From contig CM074758.1 in NCBI GenBank assembly GCA_037355855.1, positions 6,483,001-6,547,000 of the forward strand: a stretch of 64,000 nucleotides of DNA. Reading direction: 5' to 3'. The notes beneath the pieces are model-generated. The model searched no databases and was not told the origin of the DNA. It worked only from the letters and a program-made list of their open reading frames with translations. Position 1 is the first letter of the stretch, and the number at the start of each line of letters is the position of its first letter. The position numbers were made by a program, and so were the translations under genes. Of the stretch, positions 27,652-38,599 are shown piece by piece. The DNA comes from Pseudo-nitzschia pungens (taxonomy: Eukaryota; Bacillariophyta; Bacillariophyceae; Bacillariales; Bacillariaceae).

Positions 27652-28610
27652 AATGTCTGCGTTTAAAAATTATTTGTTCAATCTTTGCAAACTGGAATTA
27701 ATGAATTCACAACAACTGATCACACCATTCGAAACACTTGACATGTTTCTCAGCATCAATTCACTCTACATGTTTCTCAGCGTAAATTCTTTGGTTTCAC
27801 GATCACAAAATCAACTTCACTAACAAATGAGAAATGTTTCCCAGCCGAATTCCACATAACTTTAAGTGCATCCACGATCCCTTCTTTTTTACGGCGAGAA
27901 GTGGAATTGTCACGGCCGATCGGAAATGTCACAGCCGATCCTTTTTAAAACCTCTACGCCACGTTTAATCCATCATACATTATGTTACCCCGCTGAATTA
28001 ACCAATCAAAAAATTCGATTTTCCAGTACAAATTCTACCAGCAGTGCTCTACCTGGATGTGCGATGTCTTCATTCTCCGCTACTTGGAATTGTCACGGCC
28101 GATCCTTTTTAAAACCTCTACGCCACGTTTAATCCATCATACATTATGTTACACCGCTTAATTAACCAATCAAAAAATTCAATTTTCCAGTACAAATTCT
28201 ACCAGCAGTGCTCTACCTGGATGTGCGATGTCTTCATTCTCCTCTTACTAACTCGTCTCTCTCCATTGTTCAAGTTGTCACTCTCCATTGCTCAACTCGT
28301 TATTCTCCACTGCTCAACTCGTCTTACTCTTCAACACTCCGACGTTTTTATAAACGTTCCACACTCCGACGTTTTTATAAACGTTCCACACTCCGACGTT
28401 TTCGACCAATTTGGTTTCACCATTTCTGTTTCACCAATTACGAGTAAGGTTTACCCACGGTATCATTTGGTTTCGTGTTCACAAATACTCCACGATCAAA
28501 AAAAATAAAAGAAACCCAATCTCGTACACCTTCAAGTGTCCCACTTCCCATCAATCAAAACTCAGTTTTTCATCATAAATTTCTTTCATCATAAATTTCT
28601 CGGTCTCATC
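27652..28610. repeat. 164-bp tandem duplication and 27-bp triplicate
   Basis: A block at 27927-28078 is repeated at 28091-28242 (152 bp shared, period 164 bp) with few differences. Both contain GATCCTTTTTAAAACCTCTA and CCAGTACAAATTCTACC. At about 28335-28410 the unit CACACTCCGACGTTTTTATA-AACGTTC is present two and a half times. No gene is recognised. Confidence 0.8.
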
Positions 28611-28692
28611 ATGGTGAAACGTCACAGGAAACTAACAGCAAGAAAGTCCTCCGGTCCCTCACGCAGATCTCCTTCTTGAACGGAACCATCGC

Positions 28693-30334
28693 TTGTCTAT
28701 TCTTGATGATTATTACAAAACTTTTTGGGATGAAGCTCGGAAAGTAGCAGCAGGAGAAGATTCTTCCGAAGGAGAAGATTCTTCCGAAGCCGAAGATGCT
28801 GTCGAACAACAAGTCGAACAAGAAGTTCCCCTCGAAGATTATGCCATCGAAGGCAACAACCCCAACCCCAACGAAGAAGATCAATATGCCGTCGAAGATG
28901 AAGGTTCCAACGAAGATGAAGGTTCCAACAAAGAAGTCGGTTCCAACGCAGAAGACGGTTCCAACGAAGAAGACGGTTCCAACGAAGAAGACGGTTCCAA
29001 CAAAGATGAAGGTTCCAACGAAGATGAAGGTTCCAACGAAGATGAAGGTTCCAACAAAGATGAAGGTTCCAACAAAGAAGTAGTTTCCGATGAACAAGAA
29101 GTTTCAGTCCAAGAAGATTCTCCTTCAGTCCAAAAATTTTCTTGTCCACCCGAGATTAGCAAATCTCAATTGCTTGATGGTTTTTTCGAATTATATTCCA
29201 ATCGAGTTCATAGAGAAAATTCCCTCAAAGATAATGCCGTCAATTCCGGTGAAGAAGAACAAAAGCAAAATAGTCATTTCGATTCTGTCGATTCCGGTGA
29301 AGAAGAACAAAAGCAAAATAATCATTCTAACGATGACGACGACAACGACAACGATAGTGAATTTCGGCCTCAAACTGATGATGAAAGCAAAGATAACGAT
29401 GACCCCGAAGCCCGGAAGAAAAAGAGATTGAAGCAAACACAGTCTACAAGGGCCGAGAGCATCCCAAACTTTAAGGACGACGCCGTTCTACGAAAGGTTG
29501 AACTTCTCGCGAGGCACACGAAAATAGCTCAGTTATGCAGCACCTTCGCAGACGAGTCACAATACGAGACATTTCCCTCTTGCATTCACTTCACAGCGGC
29601 ATTCGATGAAGTCATCCCAGTACCAAGTGATTCAAAACTCAACGCAGATGGGTATAAGCGAACGGATGGTCCATTAATGACATTTCTGATTGGTCCAGGG
29701 TTTGACGCGAAAAGAAAATTGATTGGTGAGGAATTAATCAAAGCTGGCCAATGGTTCATTAACAACTCCTGCAAAAAAAGGGATGGACTTTTCTACACCC
29801 ACAGTTGTTCAGAATACCAGCTTCGGCATTTTGGTCGTATCAGACTCTCCCCCGATGCTATTAAAAAAAAAAATCCTAAAGGAAAAAAGAGATTTATTTT
29901 CGGATTGGTCAGACGAACAGTTTGTTCTCTTCTATGACCACCAGTGCCATGCCATGCGGATGAACGATGAAGAACTGTTGTTGTGGTTTGATGTAGTGCA
30001 TAATCGGACATTGGGACTTGACATCGATACGGTTTCTCTCGACCAAATAAAAGTTGTAGTAGAAGCGGCAATACAAGCTGTTATGGAATCCAGAGAACAA
30101 GACAAACAGAAGCAGAAAGAAAAGAGCGATTCTCGCAAGAAACCTCTCCCTCGCGGCAAGAAACATCCTCCTCGCGGCAAGAAACCTCCTCCGCCCGGCA
30201 ACAAAGCTCCTCCTCCCGGCAAGAAAGCTCCTCCTCCAGGCAGGAAAGCTCCTCCTCCCGGCAAGAAAGCTCCTCCTCCCGGACCACGACCCGGACCCGG
30301 ACCACGACCCAGACGACGAGGACGAAATAAATAA
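28693..30334 (+). CDS. Unrecognised acidic/repeat protein, frame broken at an 11-A run
   Basis: A first frame (28693-29937) and a second (29783-30334) join naturally if the frame changes at the A-run 29863-29873: 'RIRLSPDAIKKK' would then continue into 'RDLFSDWSDEQFVLFYDHQ'. The joined product would have about 540 residues. It has an acidic N-part with 'DEGSNE' repeats, Asp/Glu/Asn-rich runs and a basic patch, then an ordered core ('TFLIGPGFDAKRKLIGEELI', 'GQWFINNSCKKRDGLFYTHS') and a tail of 'KKAPPPG' repeats. No in-frame ATG precedes the core. The frame is open upstream to 28636, and an ATG at 28611 starts 'MVKRHRKLTARKSSG' in another frame, so a second frame break or a small upstream exon is likely. 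No known domain. Real mutation, sequencing error or splicing cannot be told apart here. Confidence 0.5.
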
Positions 30335-31243
30335 TTGTAACACGGAACGATTAACCAGTACAAATTGTACTGGGTTTTTAATAAAAAAAATTATTACTCA
30401 TCTTACAACGGTACCCTATTACTCTACCTTATTACTATAGATAGACTTGTCCAGTCAATCAGTCAATAAAAAAAATTCTATTTCCCCAGTACAAACTGTA
30501 CATGAAAACGAGTAGAAAAAGAGATTACTTCCTACCTTTTTACTCCACCGATTTTGATTTTGATTTTGATTTTGATTTCGATTTCGATTTTGATTTCGTG
30601 GTCGTGGTCACCGTATTTTTGCACATAATAACTCGCATAATAACTCATCTCGTTTGCATCACAACCCACTTTTTACACAACTCGTTTGCATCACAACCCA
30701 TGACTTTTTACACAAATCACCGCTTGTTCGATTCAGAATCCGACTTATTTTGAGCAGAGTTGCTTCATTGCACTCCGTCTTGTGAACGAAGAGAACCCCT
30801 ACGGTAGGCTCTTGGCTCATTGTACTTTAGTCCTTAAATATCCTTGTCTGAAAAACGGAGAATCACCTCTATGGCATGGACGAGAGATTGTTCGCTTGAA
30901 AGACATTGTTTGACTTGGCCCCCAAACGTCTTGAAATCAATCAATCTCCATCCATCACCGGTAGGACTTCAACAGGTGCAAGTTCTTGTTTTCGTGACAT
31001 AGGAGGAAGAAAAGAACACATCGGCAGCGGACATTCATCGGCAGCGGACAAAAACGGAACACGACAAAGACGAAAGACGACGATTTAGACGAAAGACGAC
31101 CGACGACTGACGATTTAGACGAAAGACGACCGACGACCGACGATTTAGACGAAATCGACAAAGGTACGCTAATACGATGATGATTTCGCCTAGGAAGATT
31201 TTAGAATTATTACTCATCCCCAATTTAATGTTTCACAAAGACC
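30335..31243. other. Intergenic with simple repeats
   Basis: A palindrome CAGTACAAATTGTACTG lies just after the previous gene near 30357, where it could act in 3' end formation. A GATTTT/GATTTC hexamer run spans about 30548-30598. At about 31078-31150 the phrase GACGATTTAGACGAAAGACG recurs three times. No gene is recognised. Confidence 0.6.
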
Positions 31244-32227
31244 ATGAAGACGCAACGGAAGACCACGAAGACGCAACGGAAGATCACGAAGACGACGACA
31301 ACAATGACAGGCAACGAAATGTCCAAAAGAGGCCTCTACAAAAAAGCCAAAAGGAAAGCTGCTAAGGAAGCGAGAAGAAGAATGACATCGAATTTTATCA
31401 AGAACGCACCACCCAAGTCGAAAACCCACACCACCTATAAACACGTGGCTAGGATAAGACCAAGAATCGATGAACCTACTCATTCAGCAACGTCCAATAA
31501 CATCGTCAAAACACAGCTGAAGAGGGTAAGCAACAACGATTTATTTTACAAAGGTAAATTTTTTGTAACAGACTGGGGTCGAGAGAAAGTTGAATCCAAC
31601 AAATACGAATGGAATGACATTGTCTCTATTAATCCGCAAGCCAAGATGAAACCTTTCAAGACAATGGATAGTACAGAGGATAACCACCTAATTGCAGTGG
31701 ATCGATCGCAACCATCACTGCGAATATTTGCCAAAGCATCAAGAACAGAAGGGAGACAACATCTGGCTGGAACCAACAATATCCGATATACAAGAATGTT
31801 TGCAGAAGATGTTGTTGCAGCGAAACCAACAGTCAAAAGAGGATGTGAGTGTGGTAGTGTCGATGATGGGTATGCCATTGTTGGTATTCGACCCAACCGT
31901 GCAAGTCGTGGCATAGGTCAGTATGCGTTCAAAAAAAAGGTGGGCGAACGGAAAAAGGAAGATTTGAACATGGTCGCGTCCCATATTGTGAATGAATTGG
32001 AGGATACCATACGGCCGGTTCAGAATTTTTTCGGTCGTGAAATATCTGTGATTCGTCAGGTGGAGAGGCAAACCACACTCGAAACAGTCGGGGGTAGTCA
32101 CTATCTTGCATTCTCGACAGGTAAGAATTATCATTCCAAATGCCATATCGATCGATCCACTCGTGTTTGTGTTCCGGACTTTCATGTACCGGTATGTTTG
32201 ATATCCGGACTTGTAGATCTACAATAG
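31244..32227 (+). CDS. Unrecognised protein, 3' end apparently cut by transposon A
   Basis: The frame from the ATG at 31244 gives 327 residues. The N-terminus is very basic (Lys/Thr/Arg repeats, then 'SKRGLYKKAKRKAAKEARRR'), as in nuclear or nucleic-acid-binding proteins. A core follows with 'KFFVTDWGREKVESNKYEW' and 'RGCECGSVDDGYAIVGIRP'. Near the end 'STGKNYHSKCHID' looks like the start of a conserved His/Asp block. From about 32148 on, however, the DNA matches the end of transposon unit B (36380 onward), so the last 25 or so codons are transposon-derived and the natural C-terminus has been lost. No known family was recognised. Confidence 0.5.
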   Translation: MKTQRKTTKTQRKITKTTTTMTGNEMSKRGLYKKAKRKAAKEARRRMTSNFIKNAPPKSKTHTTYKHVARIRPRIDEPTHSATSNNIVKTQLKRVSNNDLFYKGKFFVTDWGREKVESNKYEWNDIVSINPQAKMKPFKTMDSTEDNHLIAVDRSQPSLRIFAKASRTEGRQHLAGTNNIRYTRMFAEDVVAAKPTVKRGCECGSVDDGYAIVGIRPNRASRGIGQYAFKKKVGERKKEDLNMVASHIVNELEDTIRPVQNFFGREISVIRQVERQTTLETVGGSHYLAFSTGKNYHSKCHIDRSTRVCVPDFHVPVCLISGLVDLQ

Positions 32228-33667
32228 CTAAAGAGAGGTCCAGCACCTCTGAATCCCAGCAGTTTTCCTATACTTGGACAAGTCCGCTGACTTCAATCCC
32301 AGGAATTGACGCGTCGGTCAACTTCAGTCCTAGCAGTTCTTCTATACTTTGCGGCGCCGGTCAACTTCAATCCCACCATCTGGACGTCCAAGGTTTTCTA
32401 TTGTACCTATGTTCACTATCCACCAATGGAGATGGATATAATCGATTCCCACAAGTGTTCGATACTTAGATGTGGGAGTGACGTGGGAGTGACACTGCCG
32501 GCGGTGCTATTGGTATACAATCAAAAACCTATTGCAAATAAACTGGAGCAAACAGCAGCAAACACTAATTCATTATTTCTATTTTTGCAACTTTGCAAAA
32601 GCAAAATCCAAACTACCACTAAGGAATCTAACCAGATCAAAATCCACCAGCATGGTGGAGCTGGAGACGCGACAATCAACAATGGTGGAGACTCGACAAT
32701 CGACAATGGTGGAGACGTGACAACAATCGACAATGGTGGAGACCTGACAATACACTCAGTTGGCATACCCCACATTTGCAAAATAGTTTACAAACTCAGG
32801 GATTCCCCGAATAATTGCATACAGCTCCTGCTGGAGCTGCGCTGTACCAGAGATATGGTACATCTTGTAGCTCAACGCCATTTTGATAGTATTGAATACA
32901 TACTCAATCGGTCCATCCACTGGATAATTGACGAGCAATACTGGCACAAGGGGACAACGCTCCGAAAGGGAATGCAAACGCAAATGACAAGTACGAATCC
33001 ACGTCGCCAACACTGTTGCCGTCGCTGTCGTCGTTGCCGTCATCGTTGCCCCCCCACACTGCCGTGCCCAGCACGAGCAAGAAAACGAACCGAGGAGAAC
33101 CAAGATGTTCCGGACTACGAGCTTTCAATGGCGTCAATACCGCATGTCAAGAAAGTGAGACGGAGCATGAACAGTAGCAACAATAGGCTTCGCTGGAGGT
33201 GGATACTTGGTCCTGGGAGGTATACTGTTGGCCTAGTCATGATCAATCTTCTTCCTATCTCTGCATATCTCACTATAGTGTGTCTCCTCATGTCCTCAGA
33301 ATCCTCAGAACAATAGCCATTCCCTCCATTTCTAGGGACAGGAATGTCATCATTAGTAGCATATCTAGGCGTTTGGAGACCAGGCTGGACCTTGTTGCTC
33401 TTCAGGGGATTGCCATTCACCATGGTCGAATTGTCGGATTGTCGAATTCACGTCGTTGTCGGCGAAATCAGAAGCAGTTCAAAAAATCACTTTCCGAGGT
33501 CAATTTTCCAGCGAAAAAAGGCACTAGACCTCAGAATGATGCAAGGATTGCTCTGGACAAGAAAAATGGTTCAATGGGTGTGTTGCAACAGGATTTGGGC
33601 AACCACCATGGTCCCCGTCGAAATGAGGAGTGGTGTATTGGTGTCAAAAAAGAAGAAGACTAGAGCC
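32148..33667. mobile_element. IS630/Tc1-type unit A, internally deleted
   Basis: The stretch 32148-32760 matches 36380-37000, and 33300-33660 matches 37930-38300, in the same order. So A and B are members of one family. Between these ends A keeps only the transposase C-terminus (about 32930-32759, minus: 'PVDGPIEYVFN' to 'FVNYFANVGY') and the N-terminal start (about 33423, minus: 'MVNGNPLKSN'). The catalytic middle is replaced by unrelated GTC/GCC-rich sequence. It is a non-autonomous derivative. Confidence 0.8.
32759..33423 (-). pseudogene. Remnant of IS630/Tc1-type transposase (unit A)
   Basis: On the minus strand the N-terminal part (33423 downward, 'MVNGNPLKSN' ... 'SEDMRRHTIVRYAEIGR') and the C-terminal part (32930-32759, with the Glu block 'DGPIEYVFN') remain. 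The two Asp blocks present in copy B are absent. The pieces are not in one frame, so no active enzyme can be made. Confidence 0.75.
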
Positions 33668-33669
33668 TA

Positions 33670-33915
33670 CACTAAATTACGTAGAAATTTGTACTACAGA
33701 GTTTTTCTGAGTTTACGTCGATTCCACATTAACTCCCCGAGTTAATCTGATTAAAAATGGGGGGGATCAGTTGATAGGAATTCCGTAGTAGAGTACTACG
33801 TAATTCTTATCAACTGTCCCCCCCGGGGGTTTTACATTGTAAACTCGAGAAGTTAATGGCCGCGCGCCCTTCCCCAGAAATTTTCTCTAGTACTCAATTT
33901 GAACGTAATTTAGTG
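33670..33915. mobile_element. TA-flanked MITE with nested hairpin
   Basis: The terminal inverted repeats start CACTAAATTACGT on both sides and stay similar for about 43 bp. TA lies on each side (33668-33669, 33916-33917), the target duplication of Tc1/mariner-type elements. Inside, 33759-33790 pairs with 33794-33824 (a GGGGGATCAGTTGATAGGAA arm), forming a second hairpin. It has no coding capacity. Confidence 0.8.
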
Positions 33916-33917
33916 TA

Positions 33918-36375
33918 GCAATGCTCTGTTTTGACACCCCCTTCCGAAAACTGATTTCTTCATTCTTTTCGACAACACCTTCTCATTCCGACCCGGACCA
34001 TGGTGGTTGCCCAAATCCTGTTGCAACAGCTCCTTTGAACCCATTTTTCTTGTCCAGAGCAAACCTTGCATCGAGAGTGTGTTTGAGCCCTTTTTTTGCT
34101 GGAAAATTGACCTCAGAAAGTGATTTTTCGAACTGCTTCGTTTTTCGACGGACGAGACCTTCTTCTTCGTCCGACAATTCCACCATGGCCGACTTCAATC
34201 AGAATTCCGGTAATTCCACTGCTGAGACTTTCCAGCAAGAGATCGATCGCCAACTGAATCACAGAACTGAATTGGATGAAAAGTTTCTGAAACTTGCAGT
34301 CAAGAAGATTGCCAACAGAAAAACAATGGTCGGAACCAAAGTGGAGAAATTACAGAAAATCAAGAAGGTTGGTGACGCTGCAGTGATTGGATTCATGAGA
34401 AACAACAACAAGAAGCGAATGGCAGACGATGTCAAACTACTTACTACATTGCCCCTATTGCACAGAGCTAAGACTCCTGTACTGGATATTTCTGTGGTAA
34501 TTTTCTACCTTGCTGAAATCCTACATTCCTTCGCCGGACAATTCCTACTGCAAAGATCACTTCGCGATCTGATAGATCCCTTTACAACGTGCTACAAGGC
34601 TGTCACAAGCGAGGTCCGGGAGGATATTGAAGCAAATAACAAGAACAACCTTGTCAAACTACCTCCACACAAAATCACTCGTCGTTTCTTGGAGGGAGGA
34701 GCAAAAATTCCAGACGATGAAGTCCTTCGGACGTGCCCATTTTGCTCTCATTCCTATGTCGGTGAACCTGCAGGGAATGCGTTGATTCATGCCAAGAAAA
34801 AGGCTGCAGCAGCAGAATATGATACCAAGATGCGTGAGTTCAAGAGTAATGGGTCTTACACAAACGCGGAAGGCGAAACAAGCACTCGCGCTCCACCCAA
34901 AGCAAAAATCCGACACGAAGTCCTTCAGTGCCACTGCCATCAGATCACTTGTATGGACGCTGCTGGGAATGGATCTTGTTGCGATTGTAAAGCAAATGGC
35001 CGTGCGGAACTGGATAGCAACGACAAGTGCAAGTGCCCGGTCTGTTCTTGTACTTGCAGTTTTGCATACAAAAAATCTGCCGTAAGCATGATTTCCGTCA
35101 ACAAGGAAGCAAAGAAGATTGCTGACAAGGAAAACATCGGCACCGGCAATGCCGCTGCGGGAAAAGCAATTGGATCCATCTTTGCAATGTCTGCTCTGGA
35201 GACTCACAATGCCCAGTTAGGTGCAGTTGCCTTGCGAAATGGTCACACAGACGAAAGTGACAGAGAATATATTTCCAAGGCGCAGGTCGAGGCTTGCTGA
35301 AGGATCCTACTGTCGACTTGTCGTCTCTCCGCGATTATGCCGGGACTGCTGTCAATATTCGACTTCCGAATGGAGCTGTTTTCGATACTTGGCTTCTTGG
35401 CAAAGAGAATGGGGGTTTTTGGGAGAGGAACAACCAGCTTGAGAAACCTGCTGTAGCTGCATCAAATGGACATGGTTCTCTCGAGATGGGGCCTCCAGCA
35501 GCAGCGCCAAGAAACGCCACTTCGGCTGCAACAATCAGTCCAATCCCACCAGCCAAAGCAACGCCAGCGATGGCAACTCCTCCAGCAACGCTGCCAACTC
35601 TCGGTCCTTTCGATCCAAATCGATCAAGTGAGATGAAAAAGCCACCCCCTAAGAAATCACAGCATCATAGAGTTCCAATCTCCGCGACCATGAAGACTTT
35701 TCTTTCTGTCGACGCTGCAGTGAATGGAGTAAAGATGCCATCTGTAACGTCACAAGCACAGGTGGACCGGCTCATGAAAGAACAGGAGATAATTGACCGC
35801 TTGAAGGATGTGACAGATACAACTGACAGGTCTTAAACAATCAATAATGTTGTTGTGTGCGCTTACAATCCAATTATCAATGTTGATTTGCCAGCATCTC
35901 CTGACTCTGCCTTGGGTAGGGATGTCGCTCACATTATCGATCTCCCCTTCAGGAAGGTGAGAAAGATTGCTCAAGGGATCTTGAAAAGAAACAAGGACGC
36001 AGGTCCCAAAGACCTCAAGCGTCTATTGGACCAAGCCTATCCATTCCCATCTTCTATCAAGAAGAAGAAGAAGGCAAACAAGGGAGGGAACTGCAGGCGT
36101 CTCCACCACCAGTAGATTGTTGTGTCGTGTCAGCGTCTCCGCCATTGTCGATTGTCGCGTCTCCGCCACCAGTAGATTGTCGCATCTCCGCCACCAGTAA
36201 ATTGTCGCGTCTCCACCAGAAGATTGTTGTGTCTCCAGTATCCCCACCATTGTCGATTTCAATTTTGGTTAGATCCCTTAGTGGTTGTTGAGTGGTAGTT
36301 GCTTTTGCAAGTTGCAAAAATAGAAATAATGAATTATTATTGCTGAGCTTTGCTGAGTGTTTTTGGTAGTGGTAG
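33918..36375. mobile_element. IS630/Tc1-type unit C, inverted, carrying a Cys-rich gene
   Basis: The stretch 33985-34184 is the inverse of the right ends of A (33470-33650) and B (38110-38300). The stretch 36120-36350 is the inverse of the TTGCAA...GGTGGAGACG region near the left ends (32560-32750, 36810-36990). So C is a third family member in opposite orientation. In the place where B has its transposase, next to the right end and behind a matching leader (TCCGACAATTC then CACCATGG), C has the Cys-rich gene. Its own left end is missing or overwritten by B. Confidence 0.7.
34185..36115 (+). CDS. Unrecognised Cys-rich (zinc-binding-like) protein of unit C, broken frame
   Basis: From the ATG at 34185 ('MADFNQNSG') 371 residues run to a TGA at 35300. 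A +2 frame then continues without a gap ('DPTVDLSSLRDYAGTAVNIR') to a TAA at 35836 and, still in that frame, on to 36115 ('ALGRDVAHIIDLPFRKVRKI'). The core has paired cysteines suggesting zinc binding: 'RTCPFCSHSYVG' (about residue 184), 'LQCHCHQITCMD', 'GSCCDCKANG' and 'CKCPVCSCTC'. Before it lies a Lys-rich helical part, after it a Pro/Ala/Thr-rich linker. A frameshift near 35290 and one in-frame stop suggest a decaying gene unless spliced. The protein is not a DDE enzyme; its role in the transposon family is unknown. Confidence 0.55.
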
Positions 36376-38310
36376 TGGATCGATAGTGTTTTCGATTCCG
36401 GACTTTTGTGTACGGGTATGTTCGATATGCAGACTTGTAGATATACAATAGCTAAAGAGAGGTCTAACACCTCTGAATCCCAGCAGTTCTTCTATACTTG
36501 GACGCGTCGGTCAACTTCAATCCCAGGAGTTGACGCGTCCGCCGACTTCAATCCCATCAGTTCTTCTATAGTTTGCGGCGCCGGTCGACTTCAATCCCAC
36601 CATCTGGACGTCCAAGGTTTTCTATTGTACCTATCTTCTATATCCACCAATGGAAACGAATATAATTGATTCCCACAAGTGTTCGATACTTAAACGTGGG
36701 AGTGACATGGGAGTGACACGGGAGTCGACTGCCGGCGCTATTGGTATACAATCAAAAACCTAATACAAATAAGAAACTGGAGCAAACTGGACGAAGAAAC
36801 TGGAGCAACACTAATTCATTATTTCTATTTTTGCAACTCTGCAAAAGAAAAATCTAAACTACCACTAAGAAATACAACCAAATCGAAATCGACCATGGTA
36901 GAGCCGGAGACAATCGACAATGGTGGAGACGCGACAATCGACAATCAACAATGGTGGAGACGCGACAATCGCCTGGTGGAGACGCGACAATACACCACTC
37001 AGTTCGTATACCCAACGTTCGCAAAGTAGTTTACAAACTCAGGGATTCCGCGAATAATTGCGTACAGCTCCTGCTGGAGCTGTGCTGTATCAGAGATATG
37101 GTACATCTTGTAGCTCAATGCCATTTCGATTGTATTGAATACATACTCAATCGGACCATCCACCGGATAATAAGGGGCACGGAACACGAATCGGTGCCCC
37201 GCCGCTAGAATTGCACCCAGTGTCAGTGGATTGTGGTGAGCCAGCAAATTGTCCATGATAAAGCACTTCCTATTCCCTGGCGTCCCTTGTGGCAGCGTTT
37301 CTAGGATACTCTCAATAAACACAGCAAAGGAGATAGCATCAGTCCCCGTTGTATCAAATCTAACCCATCGACGTCCCTCGGGATCCCCACTGATTGCCAT
37401 CTTGAGCGTATGATTTACACCATGGCCGTAGTTCCCTCGCTGGCGCACTCTCCCACAGAGCGAAGCTTTCCCCATTCGGCGGTTGGCATTCTCCAGCTTG
37501 ATTCCTGCTTCATCCACATCAATCATATCGTCCCTACAAATGTCCGCAATTCCGTGTGGATAATTCATGGTCCAATAGCGGTGTCTTTTATACCGATTCC
37601 GAAAAGTAAATGCCTGATTTGCTGTTGTAGACCCCTTCTTCCTGTTGATCCCTAGGGAATTTTCAGCGTCAGTGATATCCTTCAAAGAATACACACGGGG
37701 GACAGGTAAGTATCTGCTGTAGGTTCTCCAGAGGAACGCGATACACTCGTATCGTGTGGCCTTTGGATAGATCTTTTGGTATACTGCGAGCAAGAAAATA
37801 GGATATCCAGTGATTGCTTCCTTCATCTTGTTACCAGTGTGTCTCATTCGCACATTCCTACCCAGCATCTGAATCCTTCAGATGTATCTCCTTGCAGTCC
37901 GCGAAGAAGGTAGAGTATTGATCAGGTCAATTTGGCACCCAATCTGAGCATATCTCACTACTGTGTGTCTTCTCATGTCCTCCGAATAGCCATTCCCTCC
38001 AATTCTGGGATCAGGGATATTTTCTGGTCCAAATTGTGGTGTTTGCAGAGCAGGCCAGACCGTGTTGCTCTTCAGGGGATTGCCATTCACCATGGTCGAA
38101 TTGTCGGATTGTCGAATTCCCGTCGTTGTCGGTCGAAATCAGAAACAGTTCGAAAAATTGGTTTCCGAGGTCAATTTTCACTGGAAAAAAGGCCTCAGAC
38201 CTCAGAATGATGCAAGGGTTGCTCTGGACAAGAAAAATGGGTTCAAAGGAGCTGTTACAATAGGATTTGGGCAACCACCATGGTCCCGGTCAAAATGAGA
38301 AGCACGTCTG
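36376..38310. mobile_element. IS630/Tc1-type unit B, near-complete
   Basis: The same end sequences as unit A flank a full-length transposase gene on the minus strand. The left part contains three copies of a motif around CAGCAGTTCTTCTATA and GACTTCAATCCCA. Exact termini and target duplication could not be fixed: matches to A begin near 36380 and fade near 38310. Confidence 0.75.
36999..38093 (-). CDS. IS630/Tc1-type DDE transposase (one frameshift)
   Basis: The N-terminal frame (38093-37878, 'MVNGNPLKSN' ... 'EDMRRHTVVRYAQIGCQ') and the main frame (37868-36999, 289 residues) are separated by a stop and frame change near 37875. The main part has the DDE_3 triad: Asp in 'DDMIDVDEAGIKLENANR' (about 37530), Asp in 'CFIMDNLLAHHNP' (about 37245) and Glu in 'YYPVDGPIEYVFN' (about 37150). 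These catalyse cut-and-paste transposition at TA targets. The N-terminal helix-turn-helix region binds element ends. Apart from the frame break the gene looks complete, so the copy is recently inactivated or is expressed by frameshifting. Confidence 0.8.
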
Positions 38311-38597
38311 AAGAAAAAAAGGCCTACAACCTTGTATCAGTAATAGATGACTTTAGACTCATTCAAAACCTCATTTTTATTGAATATTCTTGTTTAAAAC
38401 ACTTTAAACCATAATGCAGGTATTTGAAATAAAGATTAGAATTGATTTTTGATTGAGTTATTGCTATCTGAAGTTAAGGTATTTTAACTAGTGTTTGTTA
38501 GTTAAAAACGAAAATAAAAAAAATCTCAGGTACAGGAGGTTTTGTTAGTTGTGCCATGCATAGGTAATTTTTTCCTTCGCGCAGTGGCACGCCCCTT
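38311..38597. other. Intergenic, no gene recognised
   Basis: AT-rich sequence between unit B and the next MITE. Nothing recognised. Confidence 0.4.
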
Positions 38598-38599
38598 TA

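Noticed and set aside
28609..29162. Long minus-strand and other-frame open frames (e.g. repeats of LCWNLHLRWNLHLRW)
   Set aside because: They mirror the DEGSNE-coding repeat of the plus-strand gene; a repeat whose period is a multiple of three is open in several frames.
36999..38310. Bacterial IS630 insertion or contamination
   Set aside because: The family has several diverged copies here, lies among eukaryotic elements and shares ends with a unit carrying another gene; no bacterial genes adjoin.
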